In this document: piece after piece, positions 23,154-35,800 of the stretch
How positions within the stretch are numbered: position 1 is the first letter of the stretch
Layout of the letters: each line of letters begins with the position of its first letter
Source of the DNA: Dermacentor variabilis
Lineage: Eukaryota > Arthropoda > Arachnida > Ixodida > Ixodidae
Assembly (NCBI RefSeq): GCF_050947875.1
Contig: NC_134568.1
Coordinates: forward strand, 262,426,115-262,490,114
DNA length: 64,000 nt
Reading direction: 5' to 3'
Notes under the pieces: generated by a model
The model's input: the letters and a program-made list of their open reading frames with translations, nothing else
What the model was told of the DNA's origin: nothing
The model's database searches: none
Translations under genes and position numbers: made by a program

Positions 23154-23526
23154 GAAGATCTTGGTTTTCTATGCGTTTCTAGTATAGGGAATGTTGCGGC
23201 GCATCAATAATGTTGAATAAACCATGTACTGCTTCGAAGAATTCGGTAACAGAACGGCTCACCGTTACAACGCAGCCAGTTTTTCTGAAAGTGTCTTGTT
23301 ACCGTTTTCCCACGCTAAAACAGTGAAACAGTGAAAACATCTGAATGTTCAAGCGAAAAATACAGCTCTCACAAAAGCCTGACAGCCACAAGGTGTGGTG
23401 TTGGAGTCACTGGAAAAAAAAAAGTTGGAACACACCGAAAACAGTTTCTTTTTTTTGTGCTTAAATTCAGCTGATTAGGGTAAACCAGCTTAAGAAATTT
23501 TTGTAACCAATGATTTGCTGTAGCGT

Positions 23527-24457
23527 CTAGTCCCTGGAGTTTTTCTTTCTCCAGGAGAAAGTAAGAATCACCCTCGCCCCCCCCCCCAAAAAAAAAAGAA
23601 AGAAACGTTTGTAACGTCGTCGGCGGCGGCGACGGCGGCGGCAGCAGCAGCCGCCGCGATTCCAACTAGTGCCCGCGAATTTGCTCATTTCATCACTCCA
23701 CCTAGTCTTCTGCCGTCCTCGACTGCGTTTCCCTTCTCTTGGTAACCATTCTGTAACCATAATGGTCTAACGGTTATCTAACCGGTGCATTACATGACCT
23801 GCCCAGCTCCATTTTTTCTCTTGATGTCAATTAGAATATTGTCTATACCGGTTTGTTCTCTGATCCAAACCGCTCTCTTTCTGTCTCTTAAAGTTATGTC
23901 TAGCAATCTTCATTCCATCGCTCTTTGCGCGATCCTTAACTTGTCCTCAAGCTTCTTTGTCAGTCTCCAAGTCTCTGCCCTATATGTCAGCACTGGTAAA
24001 ATGCACTGATTGTACACCTTCCTTTTCAATGATAATGGTAAGCTTCCAGTCAGGAGCTGACAATGTCTGTCGTATGTGATTCAAGCCATTTTTATTCTTC
24101 TATGAATTTACTTCTCATGATCAGGGTTCCCTGTGATTAATTGACCTATTTAAACGTACTATTTCACAGACTCTAGAGGCTTTATAGGTATCTTCTAGCT
24201 ATCTAGAAGGTATTTTTATAGGTATTTATAGGTTCTTTATAGGTATCTTCCTGCTTTTCTTGTGTAATTGTGGTAGCTGTAGAACCTCTGTAGGTATATT
24301 CCAAGGTATTTACGTAAGCGTTCTGTACTCCTTGATTAAGTAATGCCTCTATGACTGCTGGTATTTCTACTGAGTGAAATGCATTTTCGTAATCTATGAA
24401 AGCCATATAGAGGCTTATTGTACTCTGCGGATTCCTCAATAACCTGATTAATGACAT
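23527..24457 (-). pseudogene. RTE-like reverse transcriptase palm and C-terminal tail
   Basis: From 24457 the frame reads MSLIRLLRNPQSTISLYMAF and then IDYENAFHSVEIPAVIEAL, where the D of IDYE is the motif A catalytic residue (expected VDYEKAFDSV). NQGVQNAYVNTLEY and STAT follow, and then the line breaks in short AT-rich repeats (24170-24250), where motifs B to D should be. The C-terminal region is recovered at about 24010-23680 (RAVWIREQTGIDNI, then VTEWLPREGKRSRGRQ and KTRWSDEMSKFAGTSWNR). The end is obscured by CGG-type repeats at 23618-23660. Confidence 0.75.
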
Positions 24458-24483
24458 GGATGGGATCCATTGTACAGTATCCC

Positions 24484-24672
24484 TTCCTGCCGCCGCCTAC
24501 CGCTCTGTTGTGTACGCGGTTTGTTCGTGCTCGTCTCTATTTCGCTCTATCTCCCCCTTCCGCTCTCTTTCTCTTTTTATCCCCCTTCACCCTTCCCCCC
24601 GTGCAGAGTAGCCAACCGGAACTGCCTCTGGTTAACCTCCCTGCCTTTGTATGCATCCTTTTCTCTTTCTCT
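24484..24672 (+). mobile_element. Short insertion with CT-rich tail inside the RTE RT domain
   Basis: RTE coding sequence stops after PREQAGF (ending at 24673) and resumes at GYCTMDPIHV (from about 24482). The roughly 190 bp between them are foreign. The insert contains GTAGCCAACCGGAACTGCCT, CTGGTTAACCTCCCTGCC and ends in TTTTCTCTTTCTCT. That pattern resembles the 3' end of a tick LINE or SINE in plus orientation. No tRNA-like head is visible, so it may be a severely truncated LINE end. Confidence 0.7.
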
Positions 24673-24839
24673 GAAGCCAGCCTGTTCCCTTGGTTGACTA
24701 AAGTCCAGTGTTGCCCTTATTGTATGGGAGATTATTTTGGTAAATATTTTATATAATACTGGGAGTAAGCTAATAGGGCCTATAATTTTTCAATTCTTTA
24801 ACGTCCCCTTTTTTGTGGATTAGTATAATGTTTGTATTC

Positions 24840-25165
24840 TTCCAGTTTTATGAGATTCTTGCAGTCGATAGACACTTCGTATAAAGAGCCGCCAGTTTTA
24901 CAAGCATTATTTCTCCTCCATCTTTGATTAAATCGACTGTTATTCCATCTTCTCTTAACGCTTTTCCTCGTTTCATGTCTTGCAAAGCCCTTCTGACCTT
25001 ATCCCTGGTTAGAGGACTTTCTGTATCCTGTTCATTACTATTTCTAATGGAGGTATCCTGACTCCTCTGGGTATTGTACAGATCAGTATTGAATTCTTCC
25101 GCTTCTTTTACTATATCTTCGATATTGCTGACGATACTACTCTGCTTATGTTTCAGTGCATACAT
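24840..25165 (-). pseudogene. RTE-like RT, finger region
   Basis: The 105-codon frame reads DIVKEAEEFNTDLYNTQ, ESPLTRDKVRRALQDMKRGK and EDGITVDLIKDGGE, then LAALYTKCLSTARI. This is the region just before the conserved NYRP block, which follows after frameshifts (HKKGDVKELKNYRP, near 24800). The Asp-Gly-Ile and Gly-Gly-Glu pattern is typical of RTE elements. Confidence 0.75.
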
Positions 25166-25619
25166 CTTGGTTTGTCCTATGCCAAGTTTTTGTTTCTCAC
25201 TGATTTCAGGCTGCGTCCATTTTTTACGGCTTCTACCGTCTTTCTCACGTTATAGTTTTGATTATCACTTATTTTCGCCTTGTTGATCAGTTTTGACAGT
25301 TTGAACACTTTCATTCACGGTGTCATTTCTTTATTAGTTCTTTTGTTACCTGGGAGAGCTTGTCTACTGGTTGCCGTGGTGCCTTGCCTCCCACTTCAAT
25401 TGCTACCTCTGAAGGTAGCCTAGTTACGGTTTCATTCATTAGCTCTATGTCATCATCATCTCTCTGTTCTAAGGCTGCATATTTGTTTGCAAGTACCAGC
25501 CTGAATTTGTCTACTTTTACCCTTACTGCCTCTAGGTTGACCTGTTTCTTCTTGCCAATCTTACTCTTTCTCTCTTCAAATTGAGGTGAATCCTAGCCCT
25601 CACTAACCTATGATCACTG

Positions 25620-26260
25620 CACTTTACCCTAACTATCACTTCTTAATCCTGTACTATGCTGGGATCAGCAGAAAGTATGGTCAATTTCATTTCTTGTTTC
25701 ACCATTAGGGCTTTTCCAGGTCCACTTTCTGTTGCTACGCTTCCTGAATAAAGCTGTTCATTATTGGAACCTTATTACTTTCTGCGAATTCTACCAGCAT
25801 CTCTCCTCTAGCATTCCTAGAATCGACGCCGTAGTGGCCAATTGCTTGTTCACCAGCCTGCTTTTTCGCCACTTTTGCATTGAAGTCCCCCATTACTACA
25901 GTATACTAAGTTTGCACTTTTCTCATCGCTAATTCAACATCTTCATAAAACTGATCTACTTTCTCATCACCATGACTGGATGTTGGAGCGTAGGCTTGTG
26001 CTACCTTTAATCTATACTTCTTATTAAGTTTGATTACTACTACAGCTGCCCACTCATTAATGCTGTAGAATTCGTCAATGTTGCCCGCTATGTCCTTATA
26101 GATTAGGAATCCTACCCCGTATTGCTTCTTATCAGGGGGACCTCTATAGCAGAGGACATGGCCGTTATTCAGCAATGTATAAGCCTCACAAGTTCTTGTA
26201 ATCTAGCTAAGGCCGATGATATCCCAAACAATGTCTGATAGTTCTGATGTCAGCATACAT
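25620..26260 (-). pseudogene. RTE-like endonuclease domain
   Basis: The main frame (25906-26175) reads LLNNGHVLCYRGPPDKKQYG, VGFLIYKDIAGNIDEF and VVVIKLNKKYRLKVAQAYAP, the central strands of an APE-type endonuclease. Past a frameshift the continuation shows VMGDFNAKVAKKQAGEQAIG, which carries the catalytic Asp/Asn. HYGVDSRNARGEMLVEFAES and SNKVPIMNSFIQ follow. Upstream of 26175, DIIGLS*ITRTCE is the expected start of the domain with a stop. Confidence 0.75.
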
Positions 26261-26377
26261 TATTATTAATTTGGTAATGTAATGCTTGTTTTACATTTCA
26301 TGTAAATTCGGTAAATTAAGAGCGACAACGGCACTAAAATGGAGTCCTATGTTACACCATAATTATTTATGCTATTA

Positions 26378-26750
26378 TCAGGGCCTGTATTCACAAGTCG
26401 CAGTTACTTTAGAAATATTTCATAACGACAAATTTCAGGCGATCCTAATGCTGGACGTAGCGAAGGCGGCCATCCAATGAAAAAGAACATTTACGAACGA
26501 GAGCCCGTATTCAGGAAAACGTTCTTACGCTAGAACTACTCGTAAGAGGGCATTCCAGCTAAGCCTGATGCTGGACCCATTATTAATGAAGGCAGCCGGC
26601 CAATGGCGAAGATAACTTACGAAAAAAAATTAATTTGCGAATTTTCGTCCCGAGAAGCTTTGTGAATTCGGTCCCAGGGGCAGATTTCACACAGCTTTTC
26701 GTTCTTACGTGCTCTTTGCCATTAGTCGGCGGCCTTCGCTTGTAATACTG
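26378..26750. mobile_element. Adjacent MITE-like copies with GGGCCC-type ends
   Basis: GGGCCTGTATTCACAA (26377) begins one copy. GAGCCCGTATTCAGG (26500) closes it or starts the next. CTTTGTGAATTCGGTCCC (26660) closes the second, and CAGGGGCAGATTTCACACA (26676) begins a third, which is cut off. The interior GATGCTGGAC and GGCCGGCCAATGG blocks match the complete copy at 36058-36203. All these ends are variants of GGGCCCG(T/A)ATTCACAAA and its complement. Confidence 0.65.
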
Positions 26751-26934
26751 CTGGGATATTCATACTGCTTACAATAATAAAAATGCCAACCTGATTTTAG
26801 GTCGTCTGCGGCGAAATTTTCATTCCGCTCTGCCAACTTTAAAGCTACTCCTGTATACGACGCTAATAAGCCTAAAACTAAAATATGTATCGGCTGTTTG
26901 GGTTTCATGTGAAGTTAATCTAATTAATTTTCTT

Positions 26935-27524
26935 GAATTTGTTCAAAATAATACTGTTCTTTTCATTCTTCCTAACTAGAATAAGCGCTATGAAAAGTAA
27001 TCTTAACTTACAGCCATGGATTAGCTTCTCGCAGAAAGGTATCCCGCCTAGCTTTGTTTCATAAGTTTACTATCGCCCTGTTGTACGAAATGATTTTATT
27101 ACTCTGTATCTGATCGCATTGATCATTACCTCAAAGTAGGTATTGTATCGTGCCGCTTCAAAAGACCTTTTCAGTCATTTCTTTCGCGAACATCTCGAGA
27201 ATGGAACCACCTTCCTCCAGACATCGTTACTCTTACCGAAAACAATGCCTTAGAGCCAGTACTAGCTAATATTTTATAAGTAGCAGCTATTTTCCTACCC
27301 AACAAATGTTGTTACTGTCTAGTTACCCTGACCTGAGTTTATGTTCATTTTTGTTTGTGCCTTAGCTAACATCGTATAACAGCAGCAATAATCATTTCCT
27401 CTTTTTATTGTAACATACTACACTCTTGCAACCTTTTGAAACTGTTCTTACCCCTCCCCTCTGCAATGCCCCTGGCCTTGAGGGTAATACAAAATAAATA
27501 AACAAATAAATAAATAAATAAATA
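26935..27524 (+). mobile_element. CR1/L2-like LINE 3' end with AAAT tail
   Basis: A coding trace near 27165-27280 reads FFRERSREWNHLPPDIVTLT. This matches the R-x-W-N-x-L-P pattern at the C-terminus of CR1/L2-like reverse transcriptase proteins; compare REWNNL at 30690 and NGWNGLPVSI at 46318. After a 3' UTR the element ends in (AAAT)n at 27490-27524. It sits between two halves of MITE-like sequence. The 5' limit is uncertain. Confidence 0.65.
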
Positions 27525-27660
27525 CGTCGAGCATCAGGATTGGCTGGAATTTACTTTTGCGAATAAATCTAGTGCTACAACTTTTTGTGAATACGAGCCC
27601 ACATCTGGGGTCAAATTCACAAACCTTTTCGTTCGTAAGGCGGTCACCGCCCCAAAGCGC
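27525..27660. mobile_element. MITE-like halves flanking the CR1-like insertion
   Basis: GAGCATCAGGATTGGCTGGA and TTTTTGTGAATACGAGCCC (to 27599) form the right half of a copy. TCAAATTCACAAACCTTTTC with GTTCGTAAGGCGG (27612 onward) is the left half of another. The family is the one at 36058 and 26378. Confidence 0.6.
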
Positions 27661-27729
27661 ACGGCGAATACGGAGGTGAGGAGAACGAAGACCCATCGAA
27701 ATATCCGAGATACTCATAGCAATTTGCGG

Positions 27730-28750
27730 CTTAACTAGAAATGCCAACCCCGGAAAGGACACGATCACGAACAAGATTCTACGCAACGTAGAAGAAAAAT
27801 CGATCGCGGCAATACTGGAGCTATTGATCAGAGTATCGAAGACCATAGAAGTACCTCTTGAGTGGAAACACGTGGAGATAACGCTAATGCCTAAACCGGC
27901 AGATCCGCTGCAATTTAACAGTCTTCGCCCCACCTCGCTAACGTCTTGTCTCGGCAAGCTTTTTCGAGCATGTTGTCCTGAACAGACTAAACAAGCACCT
28001 CGAGGAAAATCGAACCATGTGAACGACCATGTACGGTTTCCGAGCTCATCTGTCGTCGGAAGATGTATTCCTGCAGCTCAAGGAAGACATATTGGACAAC
28101 ATTCACGCCAAATAGAGCGGGCACCGCACTAGCGCTTGACGTGAGGGGAGCTTTTGACAATGTCTTCCACGAGGAAATACTCGTAAATTTCAGTCGTGTG
28201 CAATGTTGCAGACAAACCTACAACTACGTGAGATCCTTCCTTAATGATCGCATGGACACGGCAGGACTCTGACAGCTCAGAACGCGGACAGGAATCGTAC
28301 CCTCAAGAGGCAGGCCTCAAGGTGCAGTCATATTACTGCTTCTCTTCAACCTAGCAATCCTCGAGCTCCAAGATTATCTCAATGTCATACCCGAGATTTG
28401 ACAAGCGATATACGCAGACATCATGGTGTGGGCCAGCAGAAGATTGTTGGGGGAGCCGCAAGATAGCTCTTCCAGCACCGGCAGACGCGATCAGCGACTG
28501 CGTTAAGGAGTGTGGACACCGATGCGCCCCTGAGAAACCGGCGACGACCACTCTTTGGTGGAAATCAAGAGGAAAGAAACAGGAGCCCCCGATGGACGTG
28601 GAACTACTACTTGAGAGAAAACCCGTACCGAACGTGAAACAAATCCGTATATTGGGCCTTCAACTGCAGAGCGACATGGGAAGCGCGGCAGCAACATCTG
28701 GGAAAATACACAACACAAATAACGCACTTTATCCATTGTATCTCAAATAG
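27730..28750 (+). pseudogene. I-group LINE reverse transcriptase remnant
   Basis: NPGKDTITNKILRNVEEKSI starts the recognisable part. It is followed by VPLEWKHVEITLMPKPADP, LRPTSLTSCLGKLF (RT motif 1-2), and RTMYGFRAHLSSEDV. LDVRGAFDNVFHEEI is motif A with its catalytic Asp kept. GRPQGAVILLLLFNLAILEL is motif B, and IYADIMVWAS is motif C with the second Asp lost (expected YADDI). LGLQLQSDMGSAAATSGKI follows. At least three frameshifts separate these blocks. The domain would copy the element RNA at the nicked target. Confidence 0.85.
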
Positions 28751-29269
28751 GTAACATCAACCGAAACAAGCAGACCTAGTCAAGATCACACACGCGCTGA
28801 TCACCAGTAGACTCACCTTCAGCACCCCTTACCGGGCCGTGACGCGAGCAGTGACGCGAGAAAGTTCAGCACTCTTATGAGGCGAGCCTATAAACAAGCG
28901 TTGGAGCTTCTGCAAGACAGTTCCACCAAACGACTGGAAGAGCTCGGCATGCACAGCACAATAAGCGACCTAACAGAGGCGCATCTGGTGAACCAGAGGG
29001 AACGGTTAAGTAGCGGTCACGGAGCCGGGAAGAGCTGCGCTACGACACCTAGGCCACCCCATGCCACTGTACAAAATGGCACGGAAGGGACTCATACCCC
29101 GGACCATTCCTGAGTGTCTCTACGCCGCACCGGTACCCAGGAACATGCATGCAACAGAGGCCGCCGACGCGCTCGTGCGGGAGCATTACAAAAGAAGTGC
29201 GCCATCTATCACGGCAGGCGGCACATGGACGCGGCTAGGCATAAGGACAGAGACGCCGACGCCGTGAGC

Positions 29270-29957
29270 ATCGTTGACTACGCCTTCCGTGAGATCGTCG
29301 CGGTAATGATACAGTGCATTGACACCACAGAAGCTGAAGAGGCGGCCATAGCCATAGCAGTGGTCACGGACCCCCGAAGAAAATACCTCCCAATAATCAC
29401 TGACTCGCACGAAGCATGTCGTAACTATGCTACCGGTTGAATTTCGTGAACGACGATCTCCATTTTCAATACCCCTACCCTTCCTGAAATGGCCACAATA
29501 GTATGGACACCCGGACACGATTCTCTCGCTGAGAACCTGAGGGCCCACGCCTCGGCTCGAGCGCACACTCACCGAGCTTCACAGCCCGACAACTGTGACG
29601 AGGATTGCTGGGAACAGATCCCAAAACAGTTTCACGCCATAATTCAACACTACAGACAACCGCGCAGGAAATATCCCTTACCGCACGACTCCCTCACGCG
29701 CGCCGAAGCAGGTTCGTGGAGGCAGCTACAGACAAACCTTTCCGCACCGTACAACTATATCACGCCATGTACCGTGCACAATGCCCATGCTCTACCACGC
29801 CACTTGGGCGTGCAAGCTCATGAGCGCCAACCCTACAATCGCACACCCCACCGCACAACAGTGGGAAGCCTCGCTGTCTAGCGTCAACTCCCAGGACCAG
29901 CTCGATCTGGTCGTGAGAGCGCGCCGGCTGGCCGCGGCTCATGGAGTCCTGGACTGA
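29270..29957 (+). pseudogene. I-group LINE RNase H and C-terminal zinc-knuckle region
   Basis: IVDYAFREIVAVM and EAEEAAIAIAVVTD carry the RNase H Glu. YLPIITDSHEACRNYATG carries the third acidic residue, and IVWTPGHDSLAENLRAHAS carries the late His. The C-terminal region CEWALYHATWAC-like (29793-29830: LYHATWACKLMSANP) and [20 protein letters not shown] end in [11 protein letters not shown] and a stop at 29956. Two frameshifts split it. Order and spacing agree with I-group ORF2 C-termini, including those at 1-602 and 57225-60780. Confidence 0.8.
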
Positions 29958-30023
29958 GAACTCCACCCACGCGCAGGGCCCGTCGAAGGACCCTACGGTT
30001 TCCCTTTATTTCAATAAATATTT

Positions 30024-31177
<1,154 letters not shown>

Positions 31178-31228
<51 letters not shown>
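31178..31228 (+). repeat. (AT)n microsatellite, right part
   Basis: About 50 bp of pure AT follows the (AAATG)n tail directly. Together with 30044-30162 it forms an interrupted tract. Confidence 0.97.
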
Positions 31229-31229
<1 letters not shown>

Positions 31230-32619
31230 CTTTGCGAACATCGCCGCGTGTCGTCACCGTGCCTGCGGCTTGGCTGTTCACTTGCCGCTCGCCTCCGCGG
31301 CTGCGCGTTAATGAGGAAGTGAACGCTTCTTGCGGATAGAATGAATTCTAATTGAGCTACGTACGTATGCGCATGCTGCCTATGATACCATGATATGTTC
31401 AAGCCGTTCGTCGGCTTGACTGAACTATCCCTGTATTTTGCATCAGCCGTGTAGTGGAATCGAATTTTCGGCTGTTTAAGATGCCACTTACTGTCTGCAG
31501 TAAGAAGAAAATTCCAGTTCTCTCTGTAGCGGAAGATGATGTGTACGCGCTTCATAGCTTCCCTCTTTCTACCTCTCTTAGACTGGAAAGGGTTCGCAGA
31601 GTGAAAGCTCCAGAAATGGTAAGCTCAACCAATCGTGCAATACGCGCATTGCACCAAAACAGTGCGTTTCCTTTTAAGTTTGTATGTACCAGCCTTTTCA
31701 ATCAACATGTAGCTTCGGAAATGCGGAATGCGTGCCTCTGTTCGTAGAATACCGTCTCTACAGCGTACTGAAAACGAATGGGCATTGTATAGCCTTTAGT
31801 AGCGTGACGCACCTTACTTCCACGTCACTCAGCCCTAGCAAATAAAAAAGATAGGAATATAAAATACCTTTGTGATGATATTTTTTTTGCTTGCAATAGG
31901 TCAAAATTATACCATCTCACTTGAAAAGAGACACACTGCAAGTACTGCGGCTTGGATGACCGTGCTCCCTCACTGTGCCAACACATTTTTTGTCAACTGA
32001 GAGATAGTCTATGATAACCAAAGCGTTGGCTTCTATACGCCTCAACTGCCTGTTCTAGACTATTAACCACGTGTTCATTGTCCTTTTTTTTTAATTTTCA
32101 TTTCGTTACACTCAAACTTGCCTATTGCTACTGACCAGAGAGAATGAAAACAAATAAGGCAGGGACCATAATCAGAAGAAAAAAAATTCTGCAGCACCCA
32201 TCTCACCGTGACTGTCGACGGTAATGCGTTGAGCATTGAAGCAATATAGCGATACAACATACTGCCACCGTCGAAACAAGTTATGTATGAGGCGAGTACC
32301 TCAGCGGGCTTCCTCTTTTGCGCTTCCCCAAGAATACTCGGTGCCATCTAGCGCCGCCGCCGCAATGCCTGCGCGCGGTCTCAATAATACATGCCGCGCA
32401 AGTGCGTGCGAACGCTTAAAAATGGGTCATATACAGAGCAGCCGGGCTCCTATCTCGCGCATTCTTCTGGACACGCTGCACCATCTAGTGGCGCAGCTGA
32501 AAAGTCTGCGAGTGGCCTCCTAGACGAGAAGCGTGACGCGCGGGTGCCTGCGAACGCTCAGAATTGTCCCCTCGGTTGCCGCACGCCCAGCGGGACATGC
32601 TCAGTGACGCAAGTTTGCG
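31229..32619. other. Unassigned sequence, no gene seen
   Basis: A GC-rich stretch at 31235-31330 is followed by AT-rich sequence. Motifs CCATCTAGCGCCGCC (32344) and CCATCTAGTGGCGCAGC (32481) recur once. No family resemblance was found in any frame. Confidence 0.4.
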
Positions 32620-32845
32620 AGAGGTTCATTAAACAGCGGCGCATACCCAGTGCATTCGTGGCGCAGCTCTCTAGCGCGTTGGCGTGAAACACGTTCATTG
32701 AAAAGCGGCACCTACCCAGTGAAATTGTGGGGCAGCCTGCTAAAGCGTAGGGATGCTGCCCACGAGGAACCTTTGTGACGTGGGTTCGATTGGGTTCAGC
32801 ATGGAAGAAATTTGTCATTGTAGAGCGGCACATTCCCAGAGGCAC
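32620..32845 (+). repeat. Short tandem-like repeat with a tRNA-like segment
   Basis: A block of the type TTCATT(A/G)AA.AGCGGC.C.TACCCAGTG occurs at about 32625 and 32693, and in weaker form (TGTAGAGCGGCACATTCCCA) near 32818. Between the second and third, GCAGCCTGCTAAAGCG and GGGTTCGATTGGG resemble pol III A and B boxes. A tRNA-derived SINE fragment or a minisatellite could explain this. Confidence 0.4.
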
Positions 32846-32846
32846 T

Positions 32847-32893
32847 TTGATAGATAGATAGATAGATACATAGATAGATAGATAGATAGATAG
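32847..32893 (+). repeat. (GATA)n microsatellite
   Basis: About eleven GATA units with one GATACATA interruption. Confidence 0.95.
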
Positions 32894-35800
32894 TATGTCG
32901 TGATTGGGTAGTCGCGAGCGATGGCAGTAGTTTCTGGTGCTTGACCGGTGCTAGAACTTCTGGTGCTAGACATGCGTCGCCAGGACTACAACCATGTTGC
33001 AGAGGAATGGTCACTCCTGCATGTGGTGATAGCATCTGAATCAACTCATTTAGGTACTAAGTACTAGTCGAAGTGGACTAGAACGATTATCTCTGCTGTT
33101 TTCTCAACATAGCTTGCAAGTGTAATTGGATGGTAAGACACCCTGTCCACAGGTAGCTTGCCAGGTTTTCTGGCCGGAATCAGACGATTTGCTTCTCATT
33201 CCTGACACGCCATGCTTGTAGAAAAGACATTCAATTCGTGAAAACCACCTAAACGGCCTTCCCTTCACACGTGTCACGCTGTGCTAGCGACATGTATTGA
33301 ACGATTAAACATTGCAAAAGATAACTTTGTTCGTAAGCAGTTCTTGTCTTTCGGGGAGAGCGAGAATATGGATAAAGAAAAGTAAAGAAACTCGTGAGGG
33401 GATCCGTGTTGTCTCCGTCAACGCTTACCCTTCCACGATAAGTCCAGGACTTTTATGCAGGACTTCTTGGTATCACCTAATTTATCATCTTTAAAAGCTG
33501 GCTCCGTCATTCGGCAAGTGAATCGATCGTTTAACCTGTCTTGTGAACTACTGAGCAGTCTTGTCCCACTGTCATGGCACTGTCGTTCGGCCAGCAGCGG
33601 CGAATGGCATCTATATGACTCTTTCCTCAACGCTTTCAAGTTTTTCTGCAATATATTGTTGCATAATAAGGCACTTAAATATATAACCCTTCGTGATGAG
33701 TTCATCTGCCATAAAACACGCCCTTCGCAGCTTTATGTATAGCGGTTCTGGTTTTAAGTTTGTATACATACATGTGTACCGGTTCCGGCTTTGAGTTTAA
33801 GTACACCAGAACTTTGAGTATACATAACGACAGTTCATTAACGAGACATTTTGTTTTTCCGAAGTGGATGTTTGGTGAAACAAAGTGCGTGAACCTGTGA
33901 CGGCCGCGATATGAAGCGCTTTGATGGAGCAGTTTTAACACGCAGTACGACTGCTTGACATGCCGGCAGCTCTTCTCGACCGGATCAGACGAGAATGACT
34001 GCAGGCACCGAGGGGATTGGTTCAGCATTGCCCTCGAAGAGGCCCAGGCCGACGCGCCGAGAACAAGAGGCGGTCGACTTCACTGACGCCCAGGGCCTAA
34101 CCGAGCATGCGCTTCAGAGTTCCTCGCCGGGAAGCCGGCGTGTTGTGCTGCCTGTAGGGCCTTGACTAGAGAATGCGTTCTTACGTCGGCATAGACGTGG
34201 ACATTTTGCTCTGAATGGGGGCGACAGGTGGCACCGACATCAGCCGCTTTGAGCTGTCGTCCTCGCTGGGCGGGAGGGGGAGGTAGCCCACCTGGCTTTG
34301 ACAGCCGGGTGGGACGGCTTCCTCTTTAAGTGTGCCTCGAATTCTTTGAACCTTGGTCGTACATATATAAGGAATCTCAACGTACGCACGAGGTGCGTGT
34401 ATCGAACAGCCCCGGTCGGTTTAGAGCGGTGGGCGTTGAGCACCGTAAGTTCCTTTTCAACTCATGAATTAATAAAAACGACGCCTGTCGTAACCTGCGG
34501 AAAGACGTTTCGTAAACACTCATGCTTTCTTCAAATGGAAATATGTGGTGCTTATTGCTGAAGGAGGAAACAGCTGCTTCGCTTTGCTACCCCCGACTAT
34601 ACTCCGCGAGAATTAAGCTGTACAACACTTCCAGTAAGCGTAACGTAACTAAGTGAAGTTCTCGACACTACGACACTTAGTCTATAATTAACGCTTTCTA
34701 GTTGGTGATACGGCGGAGAAGAAGCGAAATAAATCATCGCGGTTCAAACACTGCGGAACGCAATACGAAGGGCAGTACGAAGAAATGTTGTGCGCCGATG
34801 TATTGTGCGCAGTAATAGTATGGTCAATGCAGAAGCAGAGGGGATAATTTTGGCTTGTCCATGAAATACTTGTGTGAAGTGTGCCAATAAACTAGTCCTA
34901 AAATAATTGTAATTTTCATAAACTCGTGAAGAAACTAAAGCTTTCTGTTCATTAGGCTTTTGCCGCAAATAGCGACATCCTTCAAATATACATAGAATCG
35001 TATACATCCTCATAATTTTTGATGACATTGAGTTGTCGTGAAAGATTACGATTTCAGAATAATGTCAAGTTGTACAGGCTCAGCTCTTAGAAGCCTGACT
35101 GCGCCTAACTTCCCGCGATTCGGTAGCTTTAGCAGTTGTTGTTGCACGTACTCTACAACTCTTAATGCATGGATGAAAATAAAATTACACTATAGGTATG
35201 TATTTGCGCTGAATGTGATGACTACCACAGTAATGTAGATGTAAGCACCTGGCCAATATAAAGCCCCCTCTTAAGTTTAAGATGATCGTGTATATAGAAT
35301 TTAATTACTTTGTATACGCACGGTTTTAATCCCAAGTATCCTTCTCCAATTCGACTGCCCATTATTTCGAATAAGGCGAGCTTTTGCGTCCTTTTTTTGT
35401 ACCATATCATCTTGCAACAAAGCCGTGCAACAATTTTTTTCCACCTAAAATGGGGGGTTTCGTACGTCGTTTAGCAGTATGTGAACGCGCAATTATTTGT
35501 ATCTGTTTGCCTTTTATTGATTATTTCTGCACCACACAAAATTTTTCAAGAGTTCGCAAAAAATGAAACGAAACTCTACCAACTAGTTCCAGGAATGTTC
35601 TATTGCCGAATACAAGGACCGCCATATTATCTGAGACTCAGCAGCGCTGCAAATTTTTGCAATTACGCAAAGGCCAGCCGAAGTACCCACAATTTTATCA
35701 ACTAATCTGAATTCATTAATCCGCATGAAATTTAGAAAACATTTGAAAGCCTGCTTTTTCTATTCCAAAAAAAAGCCTTCGCAATAGGCAAAAAAAAAAA

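Larger units (their letters stand above)
23527..26260 (-). mobile_element. RTE-like LINE, decayed, with an internal deletion and a nested insertion
   Basis: Read from 26260 down, the order is an endonuclease (26230-25700), a linker, the RT fingers and palm (25165-24200) and the C-terminal tail (24010-23680), all on the minus strand. The palm motif C (YADD) and its surroundings are missing. A non-RTE segment of about 190 bp sits at 24484-24672. The 5' end lacks the first part of the endonuclease. RTE assignment rests on the C-terminal tail VTEWLPREGKRSRGRQKTRW and on the endonuclease pattern. Confidence 0.8.
27700..30023 (+). mobile_element. I-group LINE: RT, RNase H and C-terminal knuckle, 5' truncated
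   Basis: The element begins inside the RT fingers near 27730 and runs to its 3' UTR with AATAAA at 30013-30018, directly followed by a CT run and a TA microsatellite. Order: RT (27730-28750), linker, RNase H (29280-29570), C-terminal knuckle region (29750-29957). The gene is broken by several frameshifts and stops. Confidence 0.85.

Noticed and set aside
23527..23760. Arg-rich zinc-finger-like C-terminus on the minus strand
   Set aside because: The arginine run is a translation of CGG/CGA-type triplet repeats after the end of the RTE protein.
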